From: Taishania sp.
Lineage (GTDB): Bacteria > Bacteroidota > Bacteroidia > Flavobacteriales_D > Crocinitomicaceae
DNA: 64,000 nucleotides
Assembly (NCBI GenBank): GCA_030150045.1
Contig: JASLGM010000027.1
Span: 186,001 to 250,000, forward strand
Direction of reading: 5' to 3'
Shown: positions 27,183 through 36,697 of the stretch, piece by piece
How positions within the stretch are numbered: position 1 is the stretch's first letter
Layout: every line of letters begins with the position of its first letter
The notes under the pieces: generated by a model
Seen by the model: the letters and a program-made list of their open reading frames with translations, nothing else
What the model was told of the DNA's origin: nothing
Databases searched by the model: none
Program-made: the position numbers and the translations under genes

Positions 27183-27992
27183 ATGCGTGAAATAATCGAA
27201 GCAGCATGGGACAACCGTGAATTACTAAAAGACGCCGCAACAATAAAGGCAATAGAAACCGTAATTGAAGACATAGACAAAGGCCGTTTGCGCGTTGCCG
27301 AACCCTTAGAAAATGGAGAATGGCAAGTAAACGAATGGGTGAAAAAAGCAGTCGTTATGTATTTCCCAATTCGTAAAATGGAAACCATAGAAGTAGGACC
27401 ATTTGAATTCCACGATAAAATGGCTTTAAAAACAAACTATGCCGAATTAGGCGTACGTGTTGTACCTCACGCTGTTGCTCGTTATGGCGCTTACGTTTCT
27501 TCTGGTGTGATTTTAATGCCTTCTTACGTCAATATCGGCGCTTATGTAGATGCTGGAACCATGGTAGACACATGGGCAACAGTAGGTTCTTGCGCACAAA
27601 TTGGTAAAAACGTTCACCTTTCAGGAGGCGTAGGAATTGGTGGTGTATTAGAACCCTTACAAGCCGCACCCGTAATCATCGAAGACGACGCGTTCATCGG
27701 TTCAAGATGCATCGTTGTTGAAGGTGTTCGCGTTGGTAAAGAAGCCGTACTTGGGGCAAACGTTGTGTTGACCCAATCCACAAAAATCATTGATGTGACA
27801 GGCGAAACTCCCGTAGAAATGAAAGGGTACGTCCCTGAAAGATCTGTAGTGATTCCAGGTTCATACACAAAAAAATTCCCCGCAGGCGAATACCAAGTTC
27901 CATGCGCTTTAATCATCGGAAAACGCAAGGCTTCCACAGATTTAAAAACATCATTAAACGACGCATTAAGAGAACATAATGTAGCGGTTTAA
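27183..27992 (+). CDS. dapD: 2,3,4,5-Tetrahydropyridine-2,6-dicarboxylate N-succinyltransferase
   Basis: The 269-residue enzyme has an N-terminal helical domain (REIIEAAWDNRELL) and a left-handed beta-helix of hexapeptide repeats from about residue 95 (MPSYVNIGAYVDAGTMVDTW). It succinylates tetrahydrodipicolinate in the lysine and diaminopimelate pathway, which feeds peptidoglycan. GVGIGGVLEPLQAAPV is a strong family signature. The start is ATG 27183; a TTG at 27165 lies within the -7 box and is rejected. A terminator follows directly. Confidence 0.95.
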   Translation: MREIIEAAWDNRELLKDAATIKAIETVIEDIDKGRLRVAEPLENGEWQVNEWVKKAVVMYFPIRKMETIEVGPFEFHDKMALKTNYAELGVRVVPHAVARYGAYVSSGVILMPSYVNIGAYVDAGTMVDTWATVGSCAQIGKNVHLSGGVGIGGVLEPLQAAPVIIEDDAFIGSRCIVVEGVRVGKEAVLGANVVLTQSTKIIDVTGETPVEMKGYVPERSVVIPGSYTKKFPAGEYQVPCALIIGKRKASTDLKTSLNDALREHNVAV

Positions 27993-28005
27993 GCTCAATA
28001 AATGG

Positions 28006-28036
28006 AAAAGCTGGATGAAAATCCGGCTTTTTTTTT
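28006..28036 (+). terminator. Terminator of dapD
   Basis: AAAAGCTGGAT pairs with ATCCGGCTTT (one G-T wobble) around GAAA and runs into nine Ts. The T-run touches F2 copy 3. Confidence 0.85.
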
Positions 28037-28182
28037 GGCCGCGAAAAGCGTCTGCTAACTATAGTGCTATTGTGTGGCTGCTACCCTGCCTTCTTCCTTT
28101 TGTGTGCTCCCGAGGTCGCAACAAAAAAAACAGCAGGTGTGCGCAACACTTCTAGCAGCTACCGTTCTCCGCCGCCGCGGAA
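28037..28182 (-). repeat. F2 interspersed structured repeat, copy 3 (minus orientation)
   Basis: Read on the minus strand it shows outer CCGCG/CGCGG (28176-28180 with 28039-28043), where other copies have CAGCC/GGCTG. P2 is CCTGC/GCAGG, and P3 is TTTTGT/ACAAAA around the core TGCGACC-N3-GGGAGC. It is the most divergent copy yet keeps all three stems and the ACTA...AGACG tail block. Confidence 0.65.
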
Positions 28183-28295
28183 AGAGAGTAACCTCATCAA
28201 CAGATTACTTTCAATTTGAAATGCCTTTTTCCTTCTAAAACTTAAACACTAAAATTGACAATTCTAATATCAAATCTCAAAAAGAAACAAATCTC

Positions 28296-28443
28296 TCAGC
28301 TAGGGCGCAGCGCGATAGCACAAAGAAGGACACGGTTAGTTTAGCCTTTTGGCAACAGCGACCAAAGGAAGCTCGATGGCAAAAATGCGGTACTTTCCGT
28401 GTACAATTTGTCTAAAGCGCGAAGACCGTTAAAGCTGCCAAAT
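28296..28443 (+). repeat. F2 interspersed structured repeat, copy 4
   Basis: Outer stem CAGCT/AGCTG, P2 ACACGG (28330-28335) with CCGTGT (28397-28402), and P3 TTTTGGCA with a nearly complementary TGGCAAAA around AGCGACC-N3-GGAAGCTC. It lies head-to-head with copy 3. The rest of the 643-base dapD to 28636 gap is AT-rich and shows nothing else. Confidence 0.75.
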
Positions 28444-28635
28444 CCTTTCCTTTTGACATCAAAAAATAGACAAAAAAACCGATTAACCTTCAAAAACAAA
28501 ACTGTCTAAACCACAAAAAACACAATCGCAAAACATTCTTTTAGAGCATAATACAGAAATTTAACTAAATAAAAACAAAAAAAATAAAGAGAAATAAATC
28601 ATTTTCCATTTTTTTTTTGAAACATTTACCTCGAA

Positions 28636-29028
28636 ATGAAAATCAAGAAACACATAGGACAAATCTTCTGCATAATAGCAACTTTATTGCTTGCTACAAA
28701 TGTAAGTTTGTCTATGGTGCATTTTCAAAAACACCATCCGAATTTTCAGCTCACCCAAAAACAAGATAAAGGAAACAAAGCACTTTCTTTCGAGAAAAAA
28801 ATCACTACTGAATCCATTCTCCTTTTAGAAAAAGATGGCCCAGAAAATGAATCCGAAGATGTTTTCACACTTTCCATTCTTTCTGACGGTTTTCCTATTG
28901 CCCCATTTTTCAGTTTTGTATTTTCTTCCTTAATTTCAGAAGACAAAAAAACATTTACCGACTACGCGTTTGTCGTAGAATCTCCCCACGTCCCACACTG
29001 GATATTAGATCGTAGCATACAGATTTAG
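28636..29028 (+). CDS. Small secreted or membrane-anchored protein leading the inorganic-carbon operon
   Basis: I do not recognise this 130-residue protein. It begins with a hydrophobic signal or anchor (about residues 8-26). A charged central part follows, then a hydrophobic stretch near 85-100 (IAPFFSFVFSSLI), and a His-containing tail (VESPHVPHWILDR). It lies 67 bases before dabA on the same strand, so it may be the first gene of the operon. The HFQKHHP motif could bind a metal, but this is speculation. It could also be an unrelated small gene. Confidence 0.6.
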   Translation: MKIKKHIGQIFCIIATLLLATNVSLSMVHFQKHHPNFQLTQKQDKGNKALSFEKKITTESILLLEKDGPENESEDVFTLSILSDGFPIAPFFSFVFSSLISEDKKTFTDYAFVVESPHVPHWILDRSIQI

Positions 29029-29095
29029 AATGAATTAACCCATAAAACAGGATTAAGTCCTCCATTTTTAGGTCGTCATTCTAAATACATTCACA

Positions 29096-31585
29096 ATGAA
29101 CATTTTGCATACGAATGCCTCGGTTTTAGCTGAAGCAATCGAGGAAATCAAACATTTTTTGCCCTCACAGGCGCCTTTGAAAGATTTTGTGCACCACAAT
29201 ACATTACACGCATTTCAAGATTTGGAATTCTTTGAAGCCAACCGAAAAGCACACGATTTATTGGGATACAAAACACTTTCCAACCTTTCAGAATACAAAA
29301 ATTGGTATGAAAAAGGAAACATTCAATTTGAAACCATTCTCCGCACCGTTGAAACGGAAAAGGGGAAAGAAAACTGTCGTTTTTGGATCAATGCGATGTT
29401 AAATACGATGGATGAACTAGATACCCCAAGTCAAATTGGGCAACTGCGTCCACAATGGAAGAAAAAATATAAAATTGATCTCGATCAATTGGTACATCCA
29501 ACGCTTTTTAAGATTATTGGTGCATATTTCGACCAAGGAATTAGCAACTGGAAATTTCCAGTTCACGAAGAAGGTTTCCTTTATAGTCTTCGCCAATTGG
29601 AGAAAAAATCATACCGTTCCATGTTTAAAACGAAGCAAGCACGAGCGCTTTTCTTAGACGAAAACGCAGACCTTAGTACTGTTTTACAACATCTTGTAGG
29701 CGACGAAAAATTGTATAAAAACTATTTGTTTGATCAGCAATTTATGCATCCAGGTTGGAGCGGAATGGTTGCCCAGATCGAACGTGCCCCGCAAGGATTC
29801 ATTCAAAAAAGAACAATTTCTTTCACTGATTTTTTATTTTTTGAAAACCTTTTAGAATGGGATCAATTACAATACATTTTTGGTAAGGAATTCAAGCCAA
29901 TAGGCGTTTTTGCAACATCTGTCCGCAAAATTGGTGCGTATGCAAATGTTAAAATCACTGATGAAATCAAGCGTTTATGGCAATTGGCGTATGAATGGAG
30001 CTATTACAATGAAGTGTTAGTCGGTTTACATGAAAATAGGAAACAAAAAACGGAAGAGTCTTTTGGATATCAAGCCTTCTTCTGCATGGATGACCGAGAA
30101 TGTTCCATCCGTAGAAATCTAGAGTCCGTTTTTCCTGAGGTACAAACATTTGGAACGCCCGGACATTTCAACTTGGAATTATCTTATCAACCCAAAGATT
30201 CCTTGCTGTACACCAAAAGTTGTCCTGCACCAGCTACGCCTTTGTTTTTGATTCAAGAACAAGAAGTTTCTAACAAGAAAAAAACGGATTACAATTATTC
30301 AAAAAGCGCACATAATTTATTGACAGGATGGGTGTTCACACACGTTCACGGCTTTATTTCCGGTTTCAAAATGTTGGTTAACACGTACCAACCAACCGAG
30401 AATTCAGCCAGTGTTTCTTCGTTTAAACACATGCATCCCGAATCCACTTTGAGCTACATTTTTACAGGAGAATACAAAGACAATTTACAAATAGGTTTAA
30501 GTATTGACCAAGCTGCTGACCGCATTGCTGGAGTGTTTCAAACAACGGGTTCCACTACGGATTTTCAGCCTTTAGTCTACATAATTGGTCATGGTTCTTC
30601 TAGTGCCAACAACACCCATTACGCGGGATACGATTGCGGTGCATGTTGTGGGCGTCCAGGCTCTGTAAATGCTCGTGTATTTGCGAAATTTGCCAATATG
30701 AAAAAAGTGCGTCAATTGCTGATTGAAAAACACAATATCAACATTCCAGCTAGTACATGGTTTGTAGGTGGTTTACACGATACAGCACGAGACGATGTGC
30801 AATTTTATGACATGGAAAATTTGCCTGAAAACCTCAAGGATTTACATTTGATTTTCGAAAAAAACATGTACTTGGCGCTTGATCTTACTGCAGAAGAACG
30901 TTCACGAAGAATGGAATCCATTAACAGTGAACATAGCTTACCGCAGATTCATAAAAACATTCGTCGTCGTACAAAATCAATGTTTGAACCCCGTCCAGAA
31001 CTAAACCATTCAAACAATACGTTAACGATTATTGGTCGTAGAGCATTGACGCGCCATCTTTTTTTAGATCGCAGATCTTTTCTTAACAGCTATGATTATC
31101 AAACAGATCCTGAAGGAACTGATTTAGCAAAAGTATTAGGTGCGGCATCTGGCGTTGTTGGTGGAATTAATATGGAATATTATTATTCTAGACTGGACAA
31201 TGACAATCTTGGTGCTGGAACGAAGTTACCACACAATGTAATAGGTTTATTTGGTGTTGCTAATGGTGTAGATACAGATTTACGTACAGGTTTACCTTCA
31301 CAAATGATTGAGGTACATGATCCATTACGCATGATGCTGGTTGTAGAACATTATCCTTCGGTGATACTAAGCATGCTGAAAAACAATCCTGGGATTTTCA
31401 ATTGGTATAAAAACGGTTGGATTCAAATGGTTGCCATGGATCCTGAGTCGACTTGTTTTTACGCTTTGAAAGGAGAGCGCTTTGAAATGCTTGAATTAGC
31501 ACCCGTTCCAATTGCTCAAATCGACGATTTTGAATCCTTCATTTGTTCAAGTTTACACAATTTACCTGTTTCAATCATTGCCTAA
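29096..31585 (+). CDS. dabA: DabA-type inorganic carbon uptake subunit (UPF0753/DUF2309)
   Basis: The 829-residue protein belongs to the DabA family, the cytoplasmic beta-carbonic-anhydrase-like half of the DAB bicarbonate/CO2 accumulation complex. Candidate zinc-site residues are Cys330 and Asp332 in FFCMDDREC, His499 in IIGHGSSS and Cys514 in GYDCGACCGRPG. The C-x-D and His-15-Cys spacings match those of the characterised DabA zinc site. FVHHNTLHAFQ near residue 33 is another family motif. Its stop overlaps the dabB start by one base (TAATG). It should convert CO2 to bicarbonate one way, coupled to ion flow through DabB. Confidence 0.9.
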   Translation: MNILHTNASVLAEAIEEIKHFLPSQAPLKDFVHHNTLHAFQDLEFFEANRKAHDLLGYKTLSNLSEYKNWYEKGNIQFETILRTVETEKGKENCRFWINAMLNTMDELDTPSQIGQLRPQWKKKYKIDLDQLVHPTLFKIIGAYFDQGISNWKFPVHEEGFLYSLRQLEKKSYRSMFKTKQARALFLDENADLSTVLQHLVGDEKLYKNYLFDQQFMHPGWSGMVAQIERAPQGFIQKRTISFTDFLFFENLLEWDQLQYIFGKEFKPIGVFATSVRKIGAYANVKITDEIKRLWQLAYEWSYYNEVLVGLHENRKQKTEESFGYQAFFCMDDRECSIRRNLESVFPEVQTFGTPGHFNLELSYQPKDSLLYTKSCPAPATPLFLIQEQEVSNKKKTDYNYSKSAHNLLTGWVFTHVHGFISGFKMLVNTYQPTENSASVSSFKHMHPESTLSYIFTGEYKDNLQIGLSIDQAADRIAGVFQTTGSTTDFQPLVYIIGHGSSSANNTHYAGYDCGACCGRPGSVNARVFAKFANMKKVRQLLIEKHNINIPASTWFVGGLHDTARDDVQFYDMENLPENLKDLHLIFEKNMYLALDLTAEERSRRMESINSEHSLPQIHKNIRRRTKSMFEPRPELNHSNNTLTIIGRRALTRHLFLDRRSFLNSYDYQTDPEGTDLAKVLGAASGVVGGINMEYYYSRLDNDNLGAGTKLPHNVIGLFGVANGVDTDLRTGLPSQMIEVHDPLRMMLVVEHYPSVILSMLKNNPGIFNWYKNGWIQMVAMDPESTCFYALKGERFEMLELAPVPIAQIDDFESFICSSLHNLPVSIIA

Positions 31586-33417
31586 TGGAAGATCTAATCT
31601 ATTTATTAATCGCTGTGCCATTGTGCAGTTATTTAATCAGTTTGTTATTGCCTTCGAAATCTGAAAAATGGATTTCTACTTGGCCTCAGGTTATGCTCAG
31701 CATTCAATTGTTGATTACTTTGGCAACAAGTGTAATCTGGTTTTCGAGTAATGAGGCTCCAATTTTAACAGCGAAATTCCCTTTGTACACCAGTGGAAAC
31801 TATAGCTTTTTCTTAAGTTTACTAGTTGACCGCATCGCCTTTACATTTGGAATACTAGGTGCATTTTGCAGTTTAATGATCATTCGTTTTTGCAAAATCT
31901 ATTTGCATAGAGAAAAAAACTACAAACGCTTCTTCAGTACTTTGCAGTTGTTTAGTCTTGCCTATTCTATTGTGGTGTATTCTGGAAATCTGGAAACGTT
32001 ATTTATTGGCTGGGAAATCCTTGGAATATCATCCTTCCTTCTAATTGCCTTCTATCGCAATCGTTACCGACCAGTAAAAAATGCGTTGAAAATCTATTCC
32101 GTATATCGCATTGGAGATGTAGGAATCATTTTAGCCATGTGGTTATGTCATTTACTCTTTGAACGGAATGTCGATTTTCAAAGTTTAAATAATTCATTGT
32201 TAGTGCAACAACACTTAGCTCAACATGCAACAATTGGCATCGCAATGGGATTTTTATTATTAATCACAGCAATTACTAAAAGTGGTCAATTCCCCTTCTC
32301 TTTTTGGTTACCTCGAGCAATGGAAGGTCCAACCCCTTCTTCAGCTATTTTTTATGGAGCTATGGCCATTCATATGGGTGCCTTTTTATTGTTACGTACT
32401 TCTGGTTTTTGGATGGGACAGCCAATCATACAAGTTGCCATCATTTGTGTGGGAGCGATAACAACTATACTTTGTCACTTTAGTGCACAAACACAGTTCA
32501 CAGCCAAATCACAAATAGCCTATTCTTCTTTAGCTCAAATTGGGATCATTTTCATAGAAATTGGATTAGGTTGGCACAACATCGCATTACTTCACATCGT
32601 TGGAAACGGCTTGTTAAGATGCTACCAATTATTGATTTCTCCCTCATTTGTTTCGTATAAAATTCGGGAACAATTCTATCAACCCAAAGAGCAACAAATA
32701 AACAATAATTGGTCACGAGTAAAATCCACCGTATATTTGTTGAGTCTGAAAGAATGGAATTTGGAACAAGCGATTGAAAAAATGGTTTGGAATCCAATAC
32801 GTAAATTGGGTCGAGGAGTTGAAAATTGGTCAAAAAAAGGCAAGCAATTAGGATTAGGATTGAGTATAATCGTCTTGGTCACACTCCCATTTCTGCAAAA
32901 CAGTTTATCTAAAACAGTTCTTGAGAGTGTTTTGCTCATTTTCAACGTGCTCATTGCCATTTATGCATTTACATATAAGCGTTCTGCTAATAAAAATTGG
33001 TGGTTCTTATTCATCAATCAAATAGTATTAGTCACACTTATTGCTTGTATAGGACAAAATAATCCGCAACACATAATCCTGTATGCATTGGGAACACTTA
33101 TCTCTTTCTCAATTGGATACATTTGCTTACAAAGACATCAAAAAATTCAGTTATTTGGATTTCGAGGTCTGTCTCAAAGCGCACCAAAAGAAAGCACGTA
33201 CTTTCTACTTGCTTGTTTAGGTATGTCAGGTTTCCCAATTACCACAACATTTTTGGCAGAAGATTTATTTTTCACAAGAATGTATGCAAACCAATGGTAC
33301 TTTGCCGCTTTATTAGCATTCAACTTTATTATTGTAGGTCTAGCTTGCATACGCCTTTTTGCAAGACTATACCTTGGAAATACATTAAATCAAATCGGAG
33401 CTAAACGTTCCGCTTAA
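31585..33417 (+). CDS. dabB: DabB-type proton/cation-conducting membrane subunit (NuoL/MrpA-like)
   Basis: This 610-residue, strongly hydrophobic protein belongs to the proton-conducting membrane transporter family of complex I subunit ND5 and Mrp antiporters. Recognisable segments are FIGWEILGISSFLLI, TKSGQFPFSFWLPRAMEGPTP (split by the family's conserved Lys and Pro) and AQTQFTAKSQIAYSSLAQIG. No other Nuo or Mrp genes are nearby; adjacency to DUF2309 identifies it as DabB. The ATG at 31585 sits in the dabA stop (TAATG). The C-terminal 200 residues, with several more helices, extend beyond the ND5 core. Confidence 0.87.
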   Translation: MEDLIYLLIAVPLCSYLISLLLPSKSEKWISTWPQVMLSIQLLITLATSVIWFSSNEAPILTAKFPLYTSGNYSFFLSLLVDRIAFTFGILGAFCSLMIIRFCKIYLHREKNYKRFFSTLQLFSLAYSIVVYSGNLETLFIGWEILGISSFLLIAFYRNRYRPVKNALKIYSVYRIGDVGIILAMWLCHLLFERNVDFQSLNNSLLVQQHLAQHATIGIAMGFLLLITAITKSGQFPFSFWLPRAMEGPTPSSAIFYGAMAIHMGAFLLLRTSGFWMGQPIIQVAIICVGAITTILCHFSAQTQFTAKSQIAYSSLAQIGIIFIEIGLGWHNIALLHIVGNGLLRCYQLLISPSFVSYKIREQFYQPKEQQINNNWSRVKSTVYLLSLKEWNLEQAIEKMVWNPIRKLGRGVENWSKKGKQLGLGLSIIVLVTLPFLQNSLSKTVLESVLLIFNVLIAIYAFTYKRSANKNWWFLFINQIVLVTLIACIGQNNPQHIILYALGTLISFSIGYICLQRHQKIQLFGFRGLSQSAPKESTYFLLACLGMSGFPITTTFLAEDLFFTRMYANQWYFAALLAFNFIIVGLACIRLFARLYLGNTLNQIGAKRSA

Positions 33418-33443
33418 CAATAACAACATTAAAACGAATTAAG

Positions 33444-35060
33444 ATGAACACAGAAAAAAAATGGATTCCAAAAGATGGAATCGAAGGATTAAAAGAAAAT
33501 TTTTCTAAAGATGCCTTATCAGGCTTTTTAGTATTCTTACTTGCCATGCCTTTAAGCTTAGGAATTGCTAAAGCATCAGGATTCCCAATGCTATTCGGTT
33601 TGGTTACAGCAATTATTGGTGGCGTTGTTGTTAGTTTTTTTATGGGTTCTCGCCTTTCCATTAAAGGTCCAGCAGCTGGTCTAATTGTTATTGCTAGTGG
33701 TGCTGTTACTGCATTTGGGGACGGAGAAATCGGTTGGAGGCTCACACTTGGAGCTGTAGTAATTGCAGGTCTTTTACAAATCATTTTCGGAATCACTAAA
33801 CTAGGTAAAGTAGCCGACTTCTTTCCGTCCGCGGCCATTCATGGAATGTTAGCAGCTATTGGTATCATCATTCTTTCCAAACAAATTCACTTGTTACTAG
33901 GAATTGACCCTGCATTATTAAAAGGAAAAGAGCCTCTTGAATTACTAGCAATGATTCCTCAAAGTATTATTCATGAAAACGCTCAATTAACAGAAATAGG
34001 AATTGCTTGTTTAGTCATTCTAATAGCCATGAGTTTTGTGAAAAACAAAAAACTAAAAGCAATTCCAGCCCCTTTAATAGTCTTACTAGTTTCTATCCCT
34101 CTTGGATTTGCCTTAAACATCAATGCTGACCCTAACATTTCTGGATATGCCCTAGTGAAAATTGGAAGCGTAAAAGAAGCTTTTCAAGATGGTTTTATCA
34201 AAGTAAACTTCGATGGGATGTTTAACCAAACTGGAACTTTTGTTCAATATGTAATTCTTTTTGCATTGATTGGATCTATTGAATCGCTTTTGACAGCAAA
34301 AGCAATGGACGGATTAGATCCTTACAAAAGAAAATCAGACTTTAATAAAGACTTGACATCCGTTGGAATCGGAAATACACTTTCAGGAATTGTAGGCGGT
34401 TTACCTATGATATCAGAAGTTGCTAGAAGCTCTGCAAACATTGCAAATGGCGCACGAACACGTTGGGCAAACTTTTTTCATGGTCTATTTCTTTTGTTAG
34501 CCTTGTTATTTGCAGTTCCTTTCATTGAAATGATTCCAAACGTTGCCTTGGCTGCCATGTTAATTTTCGTTGGTTTCAAACTTACACATCCAAAAGAATA
34601 CCTACACATGTGGAAAATCGGGAAAGAGCAGTTATTTGTATTCGTTGCTACGGTTGTCGTAACCATCTCTACCGATTTATTAATAGGTGTTGGAACAGGA
34701 ATTATCCTTGAATTTATCATTAACCTCATTAACGGTTTAAAAGTAAAAGACCTATTCTCAGTAAACCACACCATTAAACAAACAGAAGATAAAACAGAAA
34801 TGGCATTTAAAGGAGCACTAGTATTTTCAAATATCTTAGCATTAAAGAAAACTTTAGCACAAGTAAATCCAAATAAAACAATAACTTTAGACCTAAGCCA
34901 AGCTTATTTAATCGACCATACTTCCATGGTTATGCTACATGATTTCATGGAGGATTTCAATGCGAATAACAATGCTGAAATAATGCTCACAGGATTGCAA
35001 GGTCACAAAATGCTTGGTGAAAAGAAAACATCAACTCGACGACTTAATTTTGTAAAATGA
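33444..35060 (+). CDS. SulP-family anion transporter with STAS domain
   Basis: The 538-residue protein has about 10-12 membrane segments. The SulP signature is seen in DALSGFLVFLLAMPLSLGIA and RLSIKGPAAGLIVI, and a cytoplasmic STAS domain occupies about 450-530 (TLDLSQAYLIDHTSMVML). SulP proteins carry sulfate, bicarbonate or other anions. Position between dabAB and a porin makes bicarbonate the likely substrate, by analogy with BicA; the substrate is not provable from sequence. The next gene starts inside its stop (ATGA). Confidence 0.87.
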   Translation: MNTEKKWIPKDGIEGLKENFSKDALSGFLVFLLAMPLSLGIAKASGFPMLFGLVTAIIGGVVVSFFMGSRLSIKGPAAGLIVIASGAVTAFGDGEIGWRLTLGAVVIAGLLQIIFGITKLGKVADFFPSAAIHGMLAAIGIIILSKQIHLLLGIDPALLKGKEPLELLAMIPQSIIHENAQLTEIGIACLVILIAMSFVKNKKLKAIPAPLIVLLVSIPLGFALNINADPNISGYALVKIGSVKEAFQDGFIKVNFDGMFNQTGTFVQYVILFALIGSIESLLTAKAMDGLDPYKRKSDFNKDLTSVGIGNTLSGIVGGLPMISEVARSSANIANGARTRWANFFHGLFLLLALLFAVPFIEMIPNVALAAMLIFVGFKLTHPKEYLHMWKIGKEQLFVFVATVVVTISTDLLIGVGTGIILEFIINLINGLKVKDLFSVNHTIKQTEDKTEMAFKGALVFSNILALKKTLAQVNPNKTITLDLSQAYLIDHTSMVMLHDFMEDFNANNNAEIMLTGLQGHKMLGEKKTSTRRLNFVK

Positions 35061-36394
35061 CACATAAAAAATACTGGTTTGCAAGTTTTTTAATAGGACT
35101 TGCAAGCCTCTCTTTTGGACAGTCAACAGCTTTGCCGCCGTTAAAAAAATACATTTCAAAAGACAGTACTAGTTACATCCAAGCATCTGTACTTGGACAA
35201 TTCTGGGGACGTTATACCGCTCAAAATCCTGGCTCGGCGTTAAATGACGAAGCCATACATAACACATGGGATTTCGGAATCCGTCGCTTACGATTTTCTG
35301 CATCCTCCGAAATAAACGGTAGATTCTTCTTTTTTACGCAATTCGGATTAAACAACATTGGAACATATAACGCCAGAAAACAAGGACTCTTCCTACATGA
35401 TGCACACGCCGAAGCCAAAATCTATAAAAATTTCCTCGTAATTGGTGGTGGACTCAGCGGTTGGAATGGAACAACACGATATGCCTCTTCTAGCGTAAAC
35501 TCAATCTTAGGATTAGACCTACCCGTTTACCAAGAAACAACCAATGATATTGCCGATCAATTTGGTCGAAAATTCGGAGTTTATGTAAAAGGGAAAATCC
35601 AAAAATTCGATTATCGTTTCGCAGTAGCACAACCATTCCCAACAAAAACCGCAAGCGCCGCAGTCGACAAACTCAGTCAGGTAAATACAAATAGAGCCGT
35701 ATTCAGCGAGAAAAACCCCAAATTAAACTATGCAGGATACTTCCAATATCAACTTTTCGATCAAGAAAGTAACCAAATGCCCTACAATAGAGGATCATAC
35801 CTTGGCCAAAAACGAATCCTTAATATCGGAACAGGTTTTCAGTACCAAAAAAACGCTATGTGGTACAAAAATGACCAACATGACACCCTCTCAACCCCCT
35901 TATTTCAATATGGTTTAGACCTGTTTTTCGACTATGCATTTAACAAAGAAAAACTAAATGCATTAACACTTTATGGCGCATTTACATACTATGATTTAGG
36001 CCCGAATTACATCCGAAACAGCGGCGTTATGAACATCGCTAACTCATCCGTTGGACACACCTCATTCAACGGAATCGGTAACGGCATCCCCCTAATTGGA
36101 ACAGGAACAACAGCCTATATACAAGCTGCCTACAAATTCAAAAACAATCTACTAGGTCCAAAATGCGGAACTCTTCAACCCTATGCTATTTACACATTGG
36201 GCAACTACAAAATGTTGAGCGACCTCGTACATGTATACAACCTTGGAGTGAATTGGTTAATCAAAGATCAAAACATAAAACTTTCCCTTGATTACCAAAG
36301 CAGACCCATATTCGACTACAAAGATGGAGCGCTACACAGCATTCCAAGCCAACGTAGAGGACAACTCATTCTGCAAATGCAATTCTCTATTTAA
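35057..36394 (+). CDS. Outer-membrane porin, phosphate-selective porin O/P-like
   Basis: The 445-residue protein has a signal peptide (cleavage near SFGQ) and then an alternating-pattern beta-barrel rich in aromatics, ending in the outer-membrane-type terminal LILQMQFSI. FGIRRLRFSASSEINGRFFFF resembles the OprO/OprP barrel family. The 4-base ATGA overlap with the SulP gene indicates tight coupling, so it likely provides the outer-membrane pore for the anion handled by that transporter (inference). A terminator follows, ending the operon. Confidence 0.82.
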   Translation: MTHKKYWFASFLIGLASLSFGQSTALPPLKKYISKDSTSYIQASVLGQFWGRYTAQNPGSALNDEAIHNTWDFGIRRLRFSASSEINGRFFFFTQFGLNNIGTYNARKQGLFLHDAHAEAKIYKNFLVIGGGLSGWNGTTRYASSSVNSILGLDLPVYQETTNDIADQFGRKFGVYVKGKIQKFDYRFAVAQPFPTKTASAAVDKLSQVNTNRAVFSEKNPKLNYAGYFQYQLFDQESNQMPYNRGSYLGQKRILNIGTGFQYQKNAMWYKNDQHDTLSTPLFQYGLDLFFDYAFNKEKLNALTLYGAFTYYDLGPNYIRNSGVMNIANSSVGHTSFNGIGNGIPLIGTGTTAYIQAAYKFKNNLLGPKCGTLQPYAIYTLGNYKMLSDLVHVYNLGVNWLIKDQNIKLSLDYQSRPIFDYKDGALHSIPSQRRGQLILQMQFSI

Positions 36395-36414
36395 TAAAAA
36401 ACAAAATAAACCTC

Positions 36415-36446
36415 AACCGTGTTTTCATTGTAAAGCACGGTTTTTT
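36415..36446 (+). terminator. Terminator of the dabAB-SulP-porin operon
   Basis: AACCGTG (36415-36421) pairs with CACGGTT (36436-36442), the stem extending into the loop, followed by six Ts. Confidence 0.8.
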
Positions 36447-36474
36447 CTTCCAAACATTCAACCATAAGACAATA

Positions 36475-36655
36475 TTTTGGGCGTTCCCTTTTTTTGCCAT
36501 CCCGATGGTCAAGCAAAAACAATGTCGGGCTTTTCGTTACTAGTTTGTAGCCTACATTATTCAAAAAAAACTTTAGAAAAAACAAAAAACTTAGCCATCA
36601 AAATAAAAACATTAGGCTACAAAGCTAACCACTGCAATCCCTAACGCGACAGATC
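36475..36655 (+). repeat. F1 interspersed structured repeat, copy 3
   Basis: Blocks GGGCGTTCCC (about 36479), GTCGGGCTTTTCG and CAATCCCTAACGCGA (to 36650) are present. Hairpin 1 uses TTTTTGC/GCAAAAA with CCATC-CC-GATGG inside. Hairpin 2 uses GTTTGTAGCC with GGCTACAAAGC, a covarying counterpart of the TTTGCAG/CTGCAAA stem of copy 1. Confidence 0.72.
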
Positions 36656-36697
36656 TAAATGCTAATAAAAGGTTCAATTTTTTCAAATTAAACGTTT

